64,000 bases of DNA from an uncultured Finegoldia sp. (GTDB taxonomy: Bacteria > Bacillota > Clostridia > Tissierellales > Peptoniphilaceae), in contig NZ_CAAFUQ010000095.1 in assembly GCF_900766215.1 (NCBI RefSeq), forward strand, positions 35,453-99,452. Reading direction: 5' to 3'. A program made the position numbers and the translations under genes. A model generated the notes under the pieces. That model was not told the origin of the DNA. It saw nothing but the letters and a program-made list of their open reading frames with translations, and made no database searches. Positions 19,079-27,980 of the stretch are shown piece after piece; the stretch's first letter is position 1, and the number at the start of each line of letters is the position of its first letter.

Positions 19079-20534
19079 TATTTTGGTAGGTACGATAGTT
19101 TTAATTTTGTTGATTGTTTTCATACTGTTCAGAAATAAAGAACAATCTGCAGTTGAAAATATTAAAGTTCCTGAAAATAATTTATTGGTCGCAGCAGGTG
19201 TGTGGCAAATTGATAAGAAAGAAAGCTTTTCTGATTCTAAATCCAAAGTTTCAGATGAAATAGGTAAACTTTACGTCGATGAATCTATAGTTGTTTTTGG
19301 AAAAAGATTTACTATAAACCCTAAATTTTCGTCTAAATTTGTCAGTTTACAAAATTATCTAAGTAAAAAAACAAGCGATGAAAATATAAGTAAGAAATTT
19401 TCTAAAGATAAGAAAATGGTCATTACAATTTCTGATGGCAGCAAGTTTTATCAAGATGTTGTTGTAATGGATAAAAACAATATAATTTTACCATACAACG
19501 GAGTACTTTATTATATGAAGAAAACAGAAAATAAAGTAAGTAGAACTTTTATTGAGAATTATCAGTCAACCTATGAAAGTAAATATTATGAAAATAAAGG
19601 AAACAATTTAAAAGACAAAGAAAATATTGCTCTTTTAATTGGAATCAAAAATAAAGTTGTAAGAAATGATGAAAGTGATATATCTTATATGACTATTTTA
19701 TTGGATATCGACAAGAAAAATCGCGCACAGATTTATCAAACATCTGCATTGTTTTTCCCTAGAAAAAATGGGTTCTGGACTATGGAATACAAAAAGAATG
19801 AATTTGATAATAACTATGTAGAGCAATTCTTAGCTAAGCCAGTTTATTCAGGAGATAATTCTAAAGAAAATAAAAAATTGGAATTTGACACATCTGCAGA
19901 AATAACATACCTAGGTCCAGAATATATCTCAATCATGCGAAATAAGAATCAATTTGAATATTATTCTATATATGGTATAGATAAAATGAGCAATAATAAT
20001 GAACTTAATATTGATCAAATCGGTGGTAAAGAGGCTGTAAATGTATTAAAGAATTCTATAGCAGAAGAATCAACAGATTCAAATTCCGAAATTTCTTTAA
20101 ATGATAAAAATGAAGATTACAAAAATATTGGAATTGTAAGAAATTCTGGTAAATGGAATTATCAAACACAATATACATTCAAAGAAAATAATGAGATTAA
20201 GTTGAAAAATGTAATCCTCAACATCGTTTCACATTTGAATTTATCACCAGATGAATTATCTATGAATTGGCAATCTATAAAAAATTTAAAGAGCAGTGCG
20301 ATAGATGCATATTCTTCTCCTGATAAGAGAATATTAATAGTTCAAACGACAGACGAAATATTAATTTACGATTATTCTAATGATAATAAATTAATAGGAA
20401 GTATTCCAATTACGAAAGATGATTCAATTATAATGAGTGAATGGGCAATAGGAAATTATGCCGAAATGTGGAAAAAAGAATTTCAAAACAACGACAAAAT
20501 TCCATCATCATTTATTACTAACCTAAGACAATAA
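19062..20534 (+). CDS. Membrane-anchored extracytoplasmic protein of a two-component operon, unknown function
   Basis: A 490-aa protein with a single N-terminal membrane helix (SILVGTIVLILLIVFILF) and a large Lys/Asn/Ser-rich outside domain. Start chosen at 19062: AGGAG at 19048-19052 lies 9 bases upstream, while ATGs at 19053 and 19056 are too close to it. It overlaps the kinase gene and ends at a strong terminator, so it is the third gene of the two-component operon. A role as an accessory sensor or a kinase modulator would fit the position, but nothing in the sequence names a family. Confidence 0.72.
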   Translation: MKKTTSILVGTIVLILLIVFILFRNKEQSAVENIKVPENNLLVAAGVWQIDKKESFSDSKSKVSDEIGKLYVDESIVVFGKRFTINPKFSSKFVSLQNYLSKKTSDENISKKFSKDKKMVITISDGSKFYQDVVVMDKNNIILPYNGVLYYMKKTENKVSRTFIENYQSTYESKYYENKGNNLKDKENIALLIGIKNKVVRNDESDISYMTILLDIDKKNRAQIYQTSALFFPRKNGFWTMEYKKNEFDNNYVEQFLAKPVYSGDNSKENKKLEFDTSAEITYLGPEYISIMRNKNQFEYYSIYGIDKMSNNNELNIDQIGGKEAVNVLKNSIAEESTDSNSEISLNDKNEDYKNIGIVRNSGKWNYQTQYTFKENNEIKLKNVILNIVSHLNLSPDELSMNWQSIKNLKSSAIDAYSSPDKRILIVQTTDEILIYDYSNDNKLIGSIPITKDDSIIMSEWAIGNYAEMWKKEFQNNDKIPSSFITNLRQ

Positions 20535-20548
20535 AATTAATCGGAACT

Positions 20549-20586
20549 AAGAAGTGGATAATCCAGAAAATTATCTACTTCTTTTT
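20549..20586 (+). terminator. Terminator of the two-component operon
   Basis: AAGAAGTGGATAAT (20549-20562) pairs with ATTATCTACTTCTT (20570-20583) with a 7-nt loop and one wobble pair; T's continue to 20586. Confidence 0.9.
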
Positions 20587-20628
20587 AGATTATTTCAATA
20601 AATTGAATTTTAAAAACATTTAAAACTC

Positions 20629-20656
20629 TTTACAAATTCTTAAAATAGTGTATAAT
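20629..20656 (+). promoter_or_regulatory. Promoter of tRNA-Lys
   Basis: -35 TTTACA (20629-20634) and -10 TATAAT (20651-20656), spacing 16, about 22 bases before the tRNA 5' end. Confidence 0.7.
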
Positions 20657-20678
20657 AATATTGTTGTGGTAAAGATAT

Positions 20679-20754
20679 GCGCCTTTAGCTCAGTTGGTAG
20701 AGCAACTGACTCTTAATCAGTGGGCCCAGGGTTCGAGTCCCTGAAGGCGCACCA
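20679..20754 (+). tRNA. tRNA-Lys (anticodon CTT)
   Basis: 76 nt including encoded CCA. Acceptor GCGCCTT pairs with AAGGCGC. The D-arm is AGCTCAGTTGGTAGAGC, the anticodon stem CTGA/TCAG encloses CTCTTAA, and the T-arm contains GGTTCGAGTCC. The anticodon CTT reads the lysine codon AAG. Confidence 0.97.
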
Positions 20755-20758
20755 TCTA

Positions 20759-20783
20759 ATCCGAGATTGACTCGGATTTTTTT
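20759..20783 (+). terminator. Terminator after tRNA-Lys
   Basis: ATCCGAG (20759-20765), loop ATTGA, CTCGGAT (20771-20777), then six T's. Confidence 0.92.
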
Positions 20784-20849
20784 ATTTTAGAAAATTAAAT
20801 TATCTTAAAAGTTCAATATATATGATATAATAAAAAAAGGAGGATTAAC

Positions 20850-21233
20850 ATGAAATCAATTTTATCTGTAGTATGGAAATACAAAGGTTTTACTTTTTTG
20901 TTTTTCATATTTGTAGCTATACTAATGATTATAGTGCATTTTTTACATAATAAATTACACAATAAACAAAAAAAATATATATTCACAACTGCTATTTTTA
21001 TTTTATCAGCTGTTCTTTTTGTAATGTCGATGTTGTCAATTTTAAATAAATTTGGACTTACATTGTTAATGATGTTTACTTTTACATTTGCATCGGCTGT
21101 AATTTGCTTAGCGTATTCTTTTATTTTGGATATCGTAAATCCAATTCCTCAGAAGAAAAAAAGCTTAGAATTTCGCAATATAATTGAAAAATTTGACAGA
21201 TTAGTTGAAGAATCTAGGAGTACCAAACAATGA
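20850..21233 (+). CDS. Small integral membrane protein, unknown function
   Basis: 127 aa with three hydrophobic segments at about 12-30, 45-62 and 67-93, and a charged cytoplasmic tail (EFRNIIEKFDRLVEESRS). The ribosome site AAAGGAGG with the start 6 bases later marks it as a real gene. Its stop overlaps the start of the next gene (ATGA), so the two are co-expressed. No family was recognised. Confidence 0.75.
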   Translation: MKSILSVVWKYKGFTFLFFIFVAILMIIVHFLHNKLHNKQKKYIFTTAIFILSAVLFVMSMLSILNKFGLTLLMMFTFTFASAVICLAYSFILDIVNPIPQKKKSLEFRNIIEKFDRLVEESRSTKQ

Positions 21234-21955
21234 AAATAGGCGCTTTTTTTGATATTGATGGAACAATAGCTAGAGATTCACTAATGATTGAGCATTTCAA
21301 AAAATTAGTAAATTTTGAAATAATAGATCAAAAATTATACTACGAAAAAGTTTATCCAGCATACCAAAAATACGAAAAAAGAAAAATCGACTATGATGAG
21401 TATCTCGATCAATTGGTTGATGTTTATAAGTACAAGCTTAAAGGGTTTAGTAGCGAGTTTAATGAATTTATATCCAATCAAGTAATCAGCCAAGTTAAAG
21501 AGAAAGTTTACAGATATACCCGTGAGATGATAGAATTTCACAAAGAAAATAATCATCTTATATTTTTTATTTCAGGAAGCCCTGACTTTTTGGTAAAAGA
21601 AATGGCTGAGAGTTATGGCGTAACAGAATACAGAGCATCCTTGTATTTGAAAAAATCGGGAATGTACACTGGAGAAGTGGTGCCAATGTGGGATAAAAAT
21701 AGTAAAAAGGCTGTAATCGATGAAATAGTTGAACGTTATGATATGGATGTCGATAATTCATACTGTTACGGTGATACTTCTGGTGATTTTTCTATGATTA
21801 ATATGATGGGAAAACCAACAGCGATTAATCCTACAAAAGAGCTATTTGAACTTATCAGAGCAAACGAAAAAATAAATGAAAAAACCAAAATAATCATTGA
21901 AAGAAAAGATGTAATATACGATTTTCCTAAAAATGGTAAAATTTTAGATATTTAA
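21230..21955 (+). CDS. HAD-superfamily hydrolase, subfamily IB (phosphoserine-phosphatase-like)
   Basis: 241-aa phosphatase. Motif I FFDIDGTIARDS holds the nucleophile and acid/base Asp pair, motif II is FFISGSPDFLV, a lysine lies in DKNSKKAVIDE, and motif IV is CYGDTSGDFSMI. The helical cap between motifs I and II fits HAD-IB (SerB-like). The substrate is unknown; phosphoserine or a phospholipid-type phosphate ester are both possible. It overlaps the membrane protein upstream by 4 bp and is followed by a terminator. Confidence 0.88.
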   Translation: MKIGAFFDIDGTIARDSLMIEHFKKLVNFEIIDQKLYYEKVYPAYQKYEKRKIDYDEYLDQLVDVYKYKLKGFSSEFNEFISNQVISQVKEKVYRYTREMIEFHKENNHLIFFISGSPDFLVKEMAESYGVTEYRASLYLKKSGMYTGEVVPMWDKNSKKAVIDEIVERYDMDVDNSYCYGDTSGDFSMINMMGKPTAINPTKELFELIRANEKINEKTKIIIERKDVIYDFPKNGKILDI

Positions 21956-21967
21956 GAAGCGTAACAG

Positions 21968-21998
21968 ACTCTCTTCACAGTTGTGAGGAGAGTTTTTT
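21968..21998 (+). terminator. Terminator after the HAD hydrolase
   Basis: ACTCTCTTCAC (21968-21978), loop AGTT, GTGAGGAGAGT (21983-21993) with one G-T pair, then T's. Confidence 0.9.
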
Positions 21999-22006
21999 AT
22001 ATGCAA

Positions 22007-22042
22007 AGACCACAGAAGAATTTTGAAGTTCATCTGTGGTCT
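22007..22042 (-). terminator. Probable terminator of the sortase gene
   Basis: Perfect 10-bp inverted repeat AGACCACAGA (22007-22016) and TCTGTGGTCT (22033-22042) with a 16-nt loop, 12 bases beyond the sortase stop. The T-tract on the minus strand is short, so efficiency is uncertain. Confidence 0.6.
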
Positions 22043-22053
22043 AAATTTTTGTT

Positions 22054-22731
22054 CTAATTTTGTTTGAAATAATTTTTGTCGTATTTAAAAGATCTAACAA
22101 GTTTTCCTATTTGGAATACTCTGTTATTAGGATCATTTGGCATATCACATGTCATCAAAGAAAGAATAGGTTTATTATCATAATTTTCAATTCTATCGTC
22201 TTCTAACATGTAAAACGCATACGAGTCAGTAACTTTTCTATCTACGATTTCATATTCGTAGATGTTCTTCTTATCTGTAATGTAAACTTTGGTACCTTTA
22301 GTTAAATCATACACTTTACTAAACAAAGAGCCATTTCTTTTCATGTAGTGACCTGTTAGTGTGTAATTTTTTTCTCCCATTTTTTGATTTTCTTTCATTG
22401 TGGCTGCACCACTTAATAAGTGTTCATCAGTTACTCCACGATGAATAGGTAAACTCAAATTATAATCAGGGATAATAATTTGTCCAATAACATTTTCTCC
22501 GCTTATAGCTGTAAAATTAAACAACGATGTAGTTGTGCTAATGGAGTTTACAGCGTCAAAGTCGTTTTTGAATTCCTTTTTGTTGTTTTGTTCCATTTCT
22601 GTGGATGATATATCTTTACTTATATCATTTTCACTATAATAGGTAGGTATTAATCTGGCTGCGAAATATAAAGCAAATAGCAGAATACCTATCGTCATTA
22701 AAAAAATTCCAAATTTCTTTCTCATATTCAT
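22054..22731 (-). CDS. srtA: Class A sortase
   Basis: Membrane-anchored transpeptidase that links LPxTG-type surface proteins to peptidoglycan. 225 aa with an N-terminal membrane helix (GIFLMTIGILLFALYFAARL). The catalytic His is in YTLTGHYM and the Cys in LSLMTCDMPNDPNNRVF, followed by the Arg of that stretch. The substrate region ENVIGQIIIPDYNLSLPIHRG with GAATM is class A-like. No substrate genes are next to it. It is transcribed away from mraZ. The class assignment is by motif pattern. Confidence 0.9.
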   Translation of the reverse strand: MNMRKKFGIFLMTIGILLFALYFAARLIPTYYSENDISKDISSTEMEQNNKKEFKNDFDAVNSISTTTSLFNFTAISGENVIGQIIIPDYNLSLPIHRGVTDEHLLSGAATMKENQKMGEKNYTLTGHYMKRNGSLFSKVYDLTKGTKVYITDKKNIYEYEIVDRKVTDSYAFYMLEDDRIENYDNKPILSLMTCDMPNDPNNRVFQIGKLVRSFKYDKNYFKQN

Positions 22732-22823
22732 CCTCTTTAATTTTTATTACGTAGAGTATTTTAACATATATTTAAATTTTAGTAAATATCAATAAGAACG
22801 TATATTCAGAACGTATAAAAACA

Positions 22824-22885
22824 TTGAAAGCATCATATATAAAAGATATTATTAATGTAGTGGAATGAAAGTGGAACAAAGTGGA
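22824..22885 (+). promoter_or_regulatory. Promoter of the division cluster with MraZ operator repeats
   Basis: -35 TTGAAA (22824-22829) and -10 TATTAT (22847-22852) are 17 bases apart. Starting about 8 bases later, GTGGA occurs three times, at 22860, 22871 and 22881, i.e. at 11- and 10-bp steps; the last copy overlaps the mraZ ribosome site. MraZ proteins repress their own operon by binding short tandem GTGG-type repeats, so autoregulation is likely. Confidence 0.8.
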
Positions 22886-22892
22886 GGGAAAA

Positions 22893-23324
22893 ATGTTTAT
22901 TAATGAATATTTTCATAGTATTGACTCAAAAGGTCGCGTTATTATGCCCTCAAAGTTTAGGGATGAAATAGGAGAAGAATTCTACATTACAAAAGGTATG
23001 GATGAATGTCTTTTCGTATATCCTGTATCTGCTTTTATCCAAATGACTGAAAAGCTTAATAAATTGTCATTAACTAGAAGACAAGCAAGAGCGTTTTCAA
23101 GGGTGTTTTTTGCTGGTGCTAGTAACCAGGAAATTGATAAACAAGGAAGGTTTTTGATTCCGCAATCCTTGAGAAACTATGCAGATATCAAAAAAGAAGT
23201 TGCCATTATTGGAGTATCCAATCGTATCGAAATATGGGATAAGGAAAAATGGGAACAATACTCTAATGATTCTTCATTAAACTATGACGATTTAGCTGAT
23301 GATTTAAATGATCTTGATTTGTAG
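22893..23324 (+). CDS. mraZ: Transcriptional regulator MraZ
   Basis: 143-aa AbrB-fold DNA-binding protein, first gene of the division and cell-wall cluster. Start set at 22893, where GGAGGG lies 4 bases upstream; the GTG at 22881 is part of the operator. Both MraZ half-domains carry their signature: YFHSIDSKGRVIMPSKFRDE near the N-terminus, and FFAGASNQEIDKQGRFLIPQ in the second half. Usual length for the family. Probably binds the GTGGA repeats just upstream. Confidence 0.95.
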   Translation: MFINEYFHSIDSKGRVIMPSKFRDEIGEEFYITKGMDECLFVYPVSAFIQMTEKLNKLSLTRRQARAFSRVFFAGASNQEIDKQGRFLIPQSLRNYADIKKEVAIIGVSNRIEIWDKEKWEQYSNDSSLNYDDLADDLNDLDL

Positions 23325-23331
23325 GTGAATT

Positions 23332-24270
23332 ATGGAATTCAAACATGTGCCAATTTTATTAAATGAATGCATCGAAAATTTGAATATTAGAGACGGTAAA
23401 ATTTATGTGGATTGCACTGTTGGAGGCGCTGGACATTCCAGAGAAATTGCAAAAAGAATTGGGAACGGAAAGCTAATTTGCTTTGACCAAGATGAAGACG
23501 CATTAACAGTGGCGAAAGAACGCTTAAAAGAACATGGAGATAAGGTTATCTTTATAAAGGATAATTTTAAAAATATAAAAAGTGATTTACAAAATATAGG
23601 AATTGGAAAAGTTGATGGAATATTAATGGATATAGGTGTTAGTTCTTATCAAATCGATGTAGATAGTAGAGGATTTTCTTATATGCACGATGCTGTTTTG
23701 GATATGAGAATGGATCAATCTAATCCGATTAGTGCCAAGGATATTGTCAACACGTATTCACAAGAAGATTTGGAAAATATTATTTTCAAATATTCAGAAG
23801 AAAAATGGGCTAAAAGAATTGCTGAATTTATATGCAATGAAAGAGAAGTCAAACCTATTAATACTACTTTTGAATTAGTAGAAGTCATTGAAAAAGCGAT
23901 TCCTAAAAAAGTAAGAATGAATCAAAAAGGCCACAGCGCAAAGAAAACTTTTCAAGCAATTAGAATTGAAGTTAATAAAGAATTAGACGTTTTAGAACAA
24001 GCAGTTGGAGATTGTATAGATTTATTGAATCCTGAAGGTAGAATTTGCATAATAACGTTTCATTCTTTGGAGGATAAAATTTGCAAAGATATTTTCAAAC
24101 AAAGACAAAAAGGTTGTATATGTCCTCCAGAAATTCCAGTATGTGTTTGCAATCATAAGCCTGAAATTAAGATTATTACTAGAAAGCCAATAGAGCCTTC
24201 AACAGAAGAATTAAAACAAAATTCTAGGGCTAGAAGTGCAAAGTTAAGAGTAGCTGAAAAGATTATTTGA
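23332..24270 (+). CDS. rsmH: 16S rRNA m4C1402 methyltransferase RsmH
   Basis: SAM-dependent methyltransferase that N4-methylates C1402 in the ribosomal P site. 312 aa. Visible blocks are HVPILLNECIENL at the N-terminus, the SAM-binding VDCTVGGAGHSREI, ILMDIGVSSYQID, RGFSYMHDAVLDMRMDQ, and C-terminal IITFHSLEDKICK and NSRARSAKLRVAEK. A cysteine cluster (KGCICPPEIPVCVCN) near 265 is also typical. Ribosome site TAGGTGAA, 7 bp after mraZ. Confidence 0.97.
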   Translation: MEFKHVPILLNECIENLNIRDGKIYVDCTVGGAGHSREIAKRIGNGKLICFDQDEDALTVAKERLKEHGDKVIFIKDNFKNIKSDLQNIGIGKVDGILMDIGVSSYQIDVDSRGFSYMHDAVLDMRMDQSNPISAKDIVNTYSQEDLENIIFKYSEEKWAKRIAEFICNEREVKPINTTFELVEVIEKAIPKKVRMNQKGHSAKKTFQAIRIEVNKELDVLEQAVGDCIDLLNPEGRICIITFHSLEDKICKDIFKQRQKGCICPPEIPVCVCNHKPEIKIITRKPIEPSTEELKQNSRARSAKLRVAEKII

Positions 24271-24305
24271 TAATTATATGATTTGATTAATAAATGGAGA
24301 CAAAA

Positions 24306-24695
24306 ATGGGTAATGCACAAAGAAAAATTGAAGTTTTTCCACAGTATGTAGAAAAAAAAGAATTTGAAGTAAAAAAAATTGAACAAACAAAAAAATTAAA
24401 TAGACCTAGTAGAAAAACAAATCTTTTTTCTACTTTTAATAAAGTGATGATATGCGTGGTTATTTGTTTATCCATTTTGGTGATGAATCGTTATTCTAAG
24501 ATTCAAAGCATGTCCAGTGAATTAAAAGAAGTAAAAAATCAAGTAATGCTTACAGAAGGCAACCGAGATGTGATAAAATCTAATATAGAAAGTAAATTAA
24601 CTAATAAAAATATTGAAGAAATAGCAAAAAATAATTTGGGTATGCAATTTCCTGAAAATGCTCAAATTATGTACTTAAAATTAGAGGAAAAATAA
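24306..24695 (+). CDS. ftsL: FtsL-like division protein
   Basis: A 129-aa bitopic protein. A basic cytoplasmic tail of about 55 residues is followed by a membrane helix (VMICVVICLSILVMNRY) and then a coiled-coil-like segment (SMSSELKEVKNQVMLTEGN). It ends in NLGMQFPENAQIMYLKLEE, the pattern of FtsL/DivIC-type septum proteins. Start chosen at 24306, with GGAG 6 bases upstream, rather than 24294. Position between rsmH and the class B PBP supports the call. FtsL works with FtsQ and FtsB-like partners to activate FtsW and the PBP. Confidence 0.85.
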   Translation: MGNAQRKIEVFPQYVEKKEFEVKKIEQTKKLNRPSRKTNLFSTFNKVMICVVICLSILVMNRYSKIQSMSSELKEVKNQVMLTEGNRDVIKSNIESKLTNKNIEEIAKNNLGMQFPENAQIMYLKLEEK

Positions 24696-26932
24696 TGAGA
24701 AGGCGCAATTTAAGCAAAGAAAAAATCAATAAAAATTTCAATAAAAACTACAATTCTCGTATTGTAGTTTTATTTTGTATACTGACAATTATTGTATTGT
24801 TAATAGTTGGCAAACTGATTTATTTACAATTGACCCCTGCTGGAGATAAATATCGAAAACTTTCAGCAAAACAAAGTACCAATACTATTAATATTGATGC
24901 TGAAAGAGGAAAAATATTAGATACAAATGGTGAGACATTGGCAGATAATGTGGTATCTAATAATTTGTATGTAAATGCTACTTATTTAAACGATCAATCG
25001 AAATCAAACTTAATTGATTCGTTAGGAAAAACTTTAAGTATGAAACCTGAAGAACTAAGAAAAGTTTTAGATAAAAAGAAAACAGTTCTAGTTAAACCTT
25101 CACTATCAAAAACAGAAATAGAAAACATAAAAAAACTACCTATTAGTAATCAGAAATTTATTAGCATCGTTTCTGAGAAAAAGAGATATTATCCAAATAA
25201 AGAAATGTTAGCACAAGTTTTAGGATTTACAAATGTAAATAATGATGGTGTTGTCGGACTGGAGAGCTTTTATAATGCTAAATTAAAAGGTAAACCAGGA
25301 AAAAGAATTCTGAACAGTTCAGTTAATCGATCGATTGATTTATCAGATGATAGTTCTGTGATTATTAATCCAGAAAATGGATATGATTTAAAAACAACTA
25401 TAGATAGTACTATCCAAGGCTTTGTAGAAGATAGTTTAAAAGACATAGAAAATAATTTTAAACCAAAATCTGCGACGATAATCGTTATGAACCCAAATAA
25501 TGGAGATGTTTTGGGTATGGGATCTTTCCCTAATTTTAATCCCAATGATCCTAAAACTCCGCTTTTAAAAGATCAAATAAATGAATTAAATGATTTGAAA
25601 AAAGAGAATGATGAAGATAAAATCAGTAAATTTTATTTTAATATGTGGGAAAACAAAGCAACTTCATGGACTTATGAGCCTGGAAGTGTATTTAAAACTA
25701 TAACTAGTGCAGCTGCAACTGAAGAACACACCGCAACACAAGAATCACATTATTTCTGTAATGGATTTATTAGAGATATTCCAGGTGTTGTCATAAGATG
25801 TGAAAGATATTGGAATCCTCATGGTGACGAAACATTCCAAGAAGCTTTTAACAATTCTTGCAATATTGCATATGTAAATATTGGAAGGGATTTGGGAAAA
25901 GCTAATATGCAAAAATACGTAAATGGATTTGGCTTTAATCAAAAAACAGATATTGATTTACCTGCTGAAGAATTGGGAATAGCACCCAAGAATGTGAAAG
26001 ATATCGATGCAGCAAGACTTGCTACTCTTTCTTATGGTCACGGTATTTCAGCAACGCCGATTCAAATGTTAACTGCTTTAAACTCAATAGTGAACGGTGG
26101 AATGTTGATAGAACCGCATGTTGCAAAGGAATTTATTTCAAAGGATACAAAAAAGATAGAAAAAGTTCAGCCAAAAGTAAAAAGACAAATAATTTCAGCA
26201 CAATCCTCAAAGCAAATTAATAAAATGCTGCAGGGAGTTGTAGATGATGGAAGTGGTAAAAAAGCTGCAATTCAAGGATTTGGAATCGGTGGTAAAACGG
26301 GAACAAGTATAAAAATCGAAGACGGCAAATACACTGACAGTAAAACAACTGCATCATTTTTTGGGTCTTTTCCAACAGATCATCCAGAGTACACAGTTCT
26401 AATCGTTGTAGATGAGCCTCAAAGAAAAAACGGCGGAAGTGCTGTATGCGCACCTTCTGCAGGAAAGATTTTTTCTAGAATTATCGAATATAAGAGAATA
26501 AATAAAACCAGACTGGATGCTGACGATTCAGATAAGGTTACTGTTCCAGAATTAGAAGGGCTTACATTGAAGTTAGCAGTTGATAAATTAAATTCGTTGG
26601 GATTAAAGTCTAAGGTTACAAATTCAAATTCGAATTCAAATTCAATTGTAAATTCTCAAGAAACAGCTGCATATTCTAAGGTAAATAAGGGAGATATAAT
26701 TGAACTTACGACGGAAAGTGTTGAGGACTCAATGATTAGAATTCCTGAAATAGTAGGATTCACAGTTGAAGATGCTGTAGATACTTTAGAAAAATACGGT
26801 ATTAAAAATATCGAAATCAAAAATGGTAAAAAAGGTAAAGTAGTAAAAACTGATCCTGAAGAAAACAAATTGATGGATCCAAAATCTTACATTAAAATTT
26901 ATACTGAACAAGAGAAAAATACTGAAGAATAA
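24695..26932 (+). CDS. Class B penicillin-binding protein with two PASTA domains (FtsI/PBP2B/SpoVD type)
   Basis: Septal peptidoglycan transpeptidase of 745 aa. One N-terminal membrane helix (about 22-46), a PBP dimerisation domain to about 235, and the transpeptidase domain with SxxK in WTYEPGSVFKTITS, SxN in FNNSCNIAYVNIG, and KTG in IGGKTGTSIK. Two PASTA repeats follow: VTVPELEGLTLKLAVDKLNS and IRIPEIVGFTVEDAVDTLEK. A short Asn-Ser repeat (NSNSNSNS) lies in the first PASTA. It overlaps ftsL by one base. In this position it should be the division PBP partner of the FtsW encoded downstream. Confidence 0.94.
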   Translation: MRRRNLSKEKINKNFNKNYNSRIVVLFCILTIIVLLIVGKLIYLQLTPAGDKYRKLSAKQSTNTINIDAERGKILDTNGETLADNVVSNNLYVNATYLNDQSKSNLIDSLGKTLSMKPEELRKVLDKKKTVLVKPSLSKTEIENIKKLPISNQKFISIVSEKKRYYPNKEMLAQVLGFTNVNNDGVVGLESFYNAKLKGKPGKRILNSSVNRSIDLSDDSSVIINPENGYDLKTTIDSTIQGFVEDSLKDIENNFKPKSATIIVMNPNNGDVLGMGSFPNFNPNDPKTPLLKDQINELNDLKKENDEDKISKFYFNMWENKATSWTYEPGSVFKTITSAAATEEHTATQESHYFCNGFIRDIPGVVIRCERYWNPHGDETFQEAFNNSCNIAYVNIGRDLGKANMQKYVNGFGFNQKTDIDLPAEELGIAPKNVKDIDAARLATLSYGHGISATPIQMLTALNSIVNGGMLIEPHVAKEFISKDTKKIEKVQPKVKRQIISAQSSKQINKMLQGVVDDGSGKKAAIQGFGIGGKTGTSIKIEDGKYTDSKTTASFFGSFPTDHPEYTVLIVVDEPQRKNGGSAVCAPSAGKIFSRIIEYKRINKTRLDADDSDKVTVPELEGLTLKLAVDKLNSLGLKSKVTNSNSNSNSIVNSQETAAYSKVNKGDIIELTTESVEDSMIRIPEIVGFTVEDAVDTLEKYGIKNIEIKNGKKGKVVKTDPEENKLMDPKSYIKIYTEQEKNTEE

Positions 26933-26945
26933 TTTTTTCGTGTGG

Positions 26946-26951
26946 TATAAT
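26946..26951 (+). promoter_or_regulatory. Possible internal promoter before mraY
   Basis: TGGTATAAT, an extended -10 (TG-n-TATAAT, hexamer at 26946-26951), follows the pbp stop. No good -35 is seen, as expected for an extended -10. It could drive mraY-murD-ftsW-murG-ftsQ independently. Confidence 0.45.
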
Positions 26952-27010
26952 AAATACTTATGAGGTATAAAATTGGACATAATTTGTGTTCATTATTTAA
27001 GGAGATAAAT

Positions 27011-27973
27011 ATGAATTTTAAAAGTGAAATTTTAATGTCGATGTTATTATCAATTGTAATTTCATTGATATTAGGAAAGTTTATAATCAAGATTTTAAGA
27101 CAAAAACATATTGGTCAAGAAATCAGAGATGACGGCCCGAAATCACACTATTCGAAAGCTGGTACACCAACTATGGGAGGTATTATATTTATAATATCTA
27201 CATTGATTACTGTGATTGTATTTAGATTATTTAATAGTGAAGTTTTGTTGGCGATTTATGGAATGCTTGCATTTGGAGCGATAGGTTTTATAGATGATTT
27301 CATGAAGTTAGTAATGAAACGTTCATTGGGATTAAATGAAAAACAAAAACTTGTGTTACAACTTTTGTTTTCCATCATAGCTTGTTTTTTGATTAAACAA
27401 GTAAATCCGAATTTCACAAAACAAGTTATTCCTTTCTTCCATAAAACAGTAGATTTTGGAATAATAACTTATCCATTTTTGATTTTCGTAATGATGGGAA
27501 CATCTAATGCTACTAATCTTACTGATGGATTAGACGGACTTGCAACTTCTGTATCAATTCCTGTGTTTATTGCTACAAGTATTATTTTATATAACTTAAA
27601 TTCAACAGCTAGTATATTCAGTATTATATTTGCAGGTAGCCTTTTGGGATTTTTGGTGTACAATTCAAATCCAGCCAAAGTTTTTATGGGTGATACAGGT
27701 TCGATGGCTATAGGTGGCGCTTTGGTTATGATTATGGCTATGTACGGCTTGAGTTTGTACTTAATCATTTTAGGATTTGTGTACATGATTGAAGTATTAT
27801 CTGTAATAATTCAAATGACTAGCTACAAATTGAGAAACAAAAAAAGAGTATTTTTGATGAGCCCTATTCATCATCATTATGAATTAAAAGGCTATAAAGA
27901 ACAAAAAATAGTATCAACTTTTATGGTTGTATCAGTGATTACAAGTTTAATTACACTAATAGATATATTGTAG
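27011..27973 (+). CDS. mraY: Phospho-N-acetylmuramoyl-pentapeptide transferase MraY
   Basis: Transfers phospho-MurNAc-pentapeptide to undecaprenyl phosphate, making lipid I. 320 aa from the ATG at 27011, which has AAGGAGAT upstream; an upstream in-frame ATG at 26960 lacks a ribosome site. About ten membrane spans. Key motifs: DGPKSHYSKAGTPTMGGIIF, the Asp-rich GAIGFIDDFMKL, NATNLTDGLDGLA, FMGDTGSMAIGGAL, and the His-rich MSPIHHHYELKGYKE near the C-terminus. Confidence 0.97.
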   Translation: MNFKSEILMSMLLSIVISLILGKFIIKILRQKHIGQEIRDDGPKSHYSKAGTPTMGGIIFIISTLITVIVFRLFNSEVLLAIYGMLAFGAIGFIDDFMKLVMKRSLGLNEKQKLVLQLLFSIIACFLIKQVNPNFTKQVIPFFHKTVDFGIITYPFLIFVMMGTSNATNLTDGLDGLATSVSIPVFIATSIILYNLNSTASIFSIIFAGSLLGFLVYNSNPAKVFMGDTGSMAIGGALVMIMAMYGLSLYLIILGFVYMIEVLSVIIQMTSYKLRNKKRVFLMSPIHHHYELKGYKEQKIVSTFMVVSVITSLITLIDIL

Positions 27974-27980
27974 GTGAATT

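Noticed and set aside
26620..26645. Asn-Ser codon repeat in the PBP as a phase-variable tract
   Set aside because: The repeat AATTCAAATTCG-type unit is a multiple of three bases and sits in frame within a PASTA domain, so slippage would not switch the gene off.
26960..27010. A 17-codon extension of mraY or short leader peptide
   Set aside because: No ribosome site at 26960, while AAGGAGAT precedes the ATG at 27011, and MraY normally begins there.
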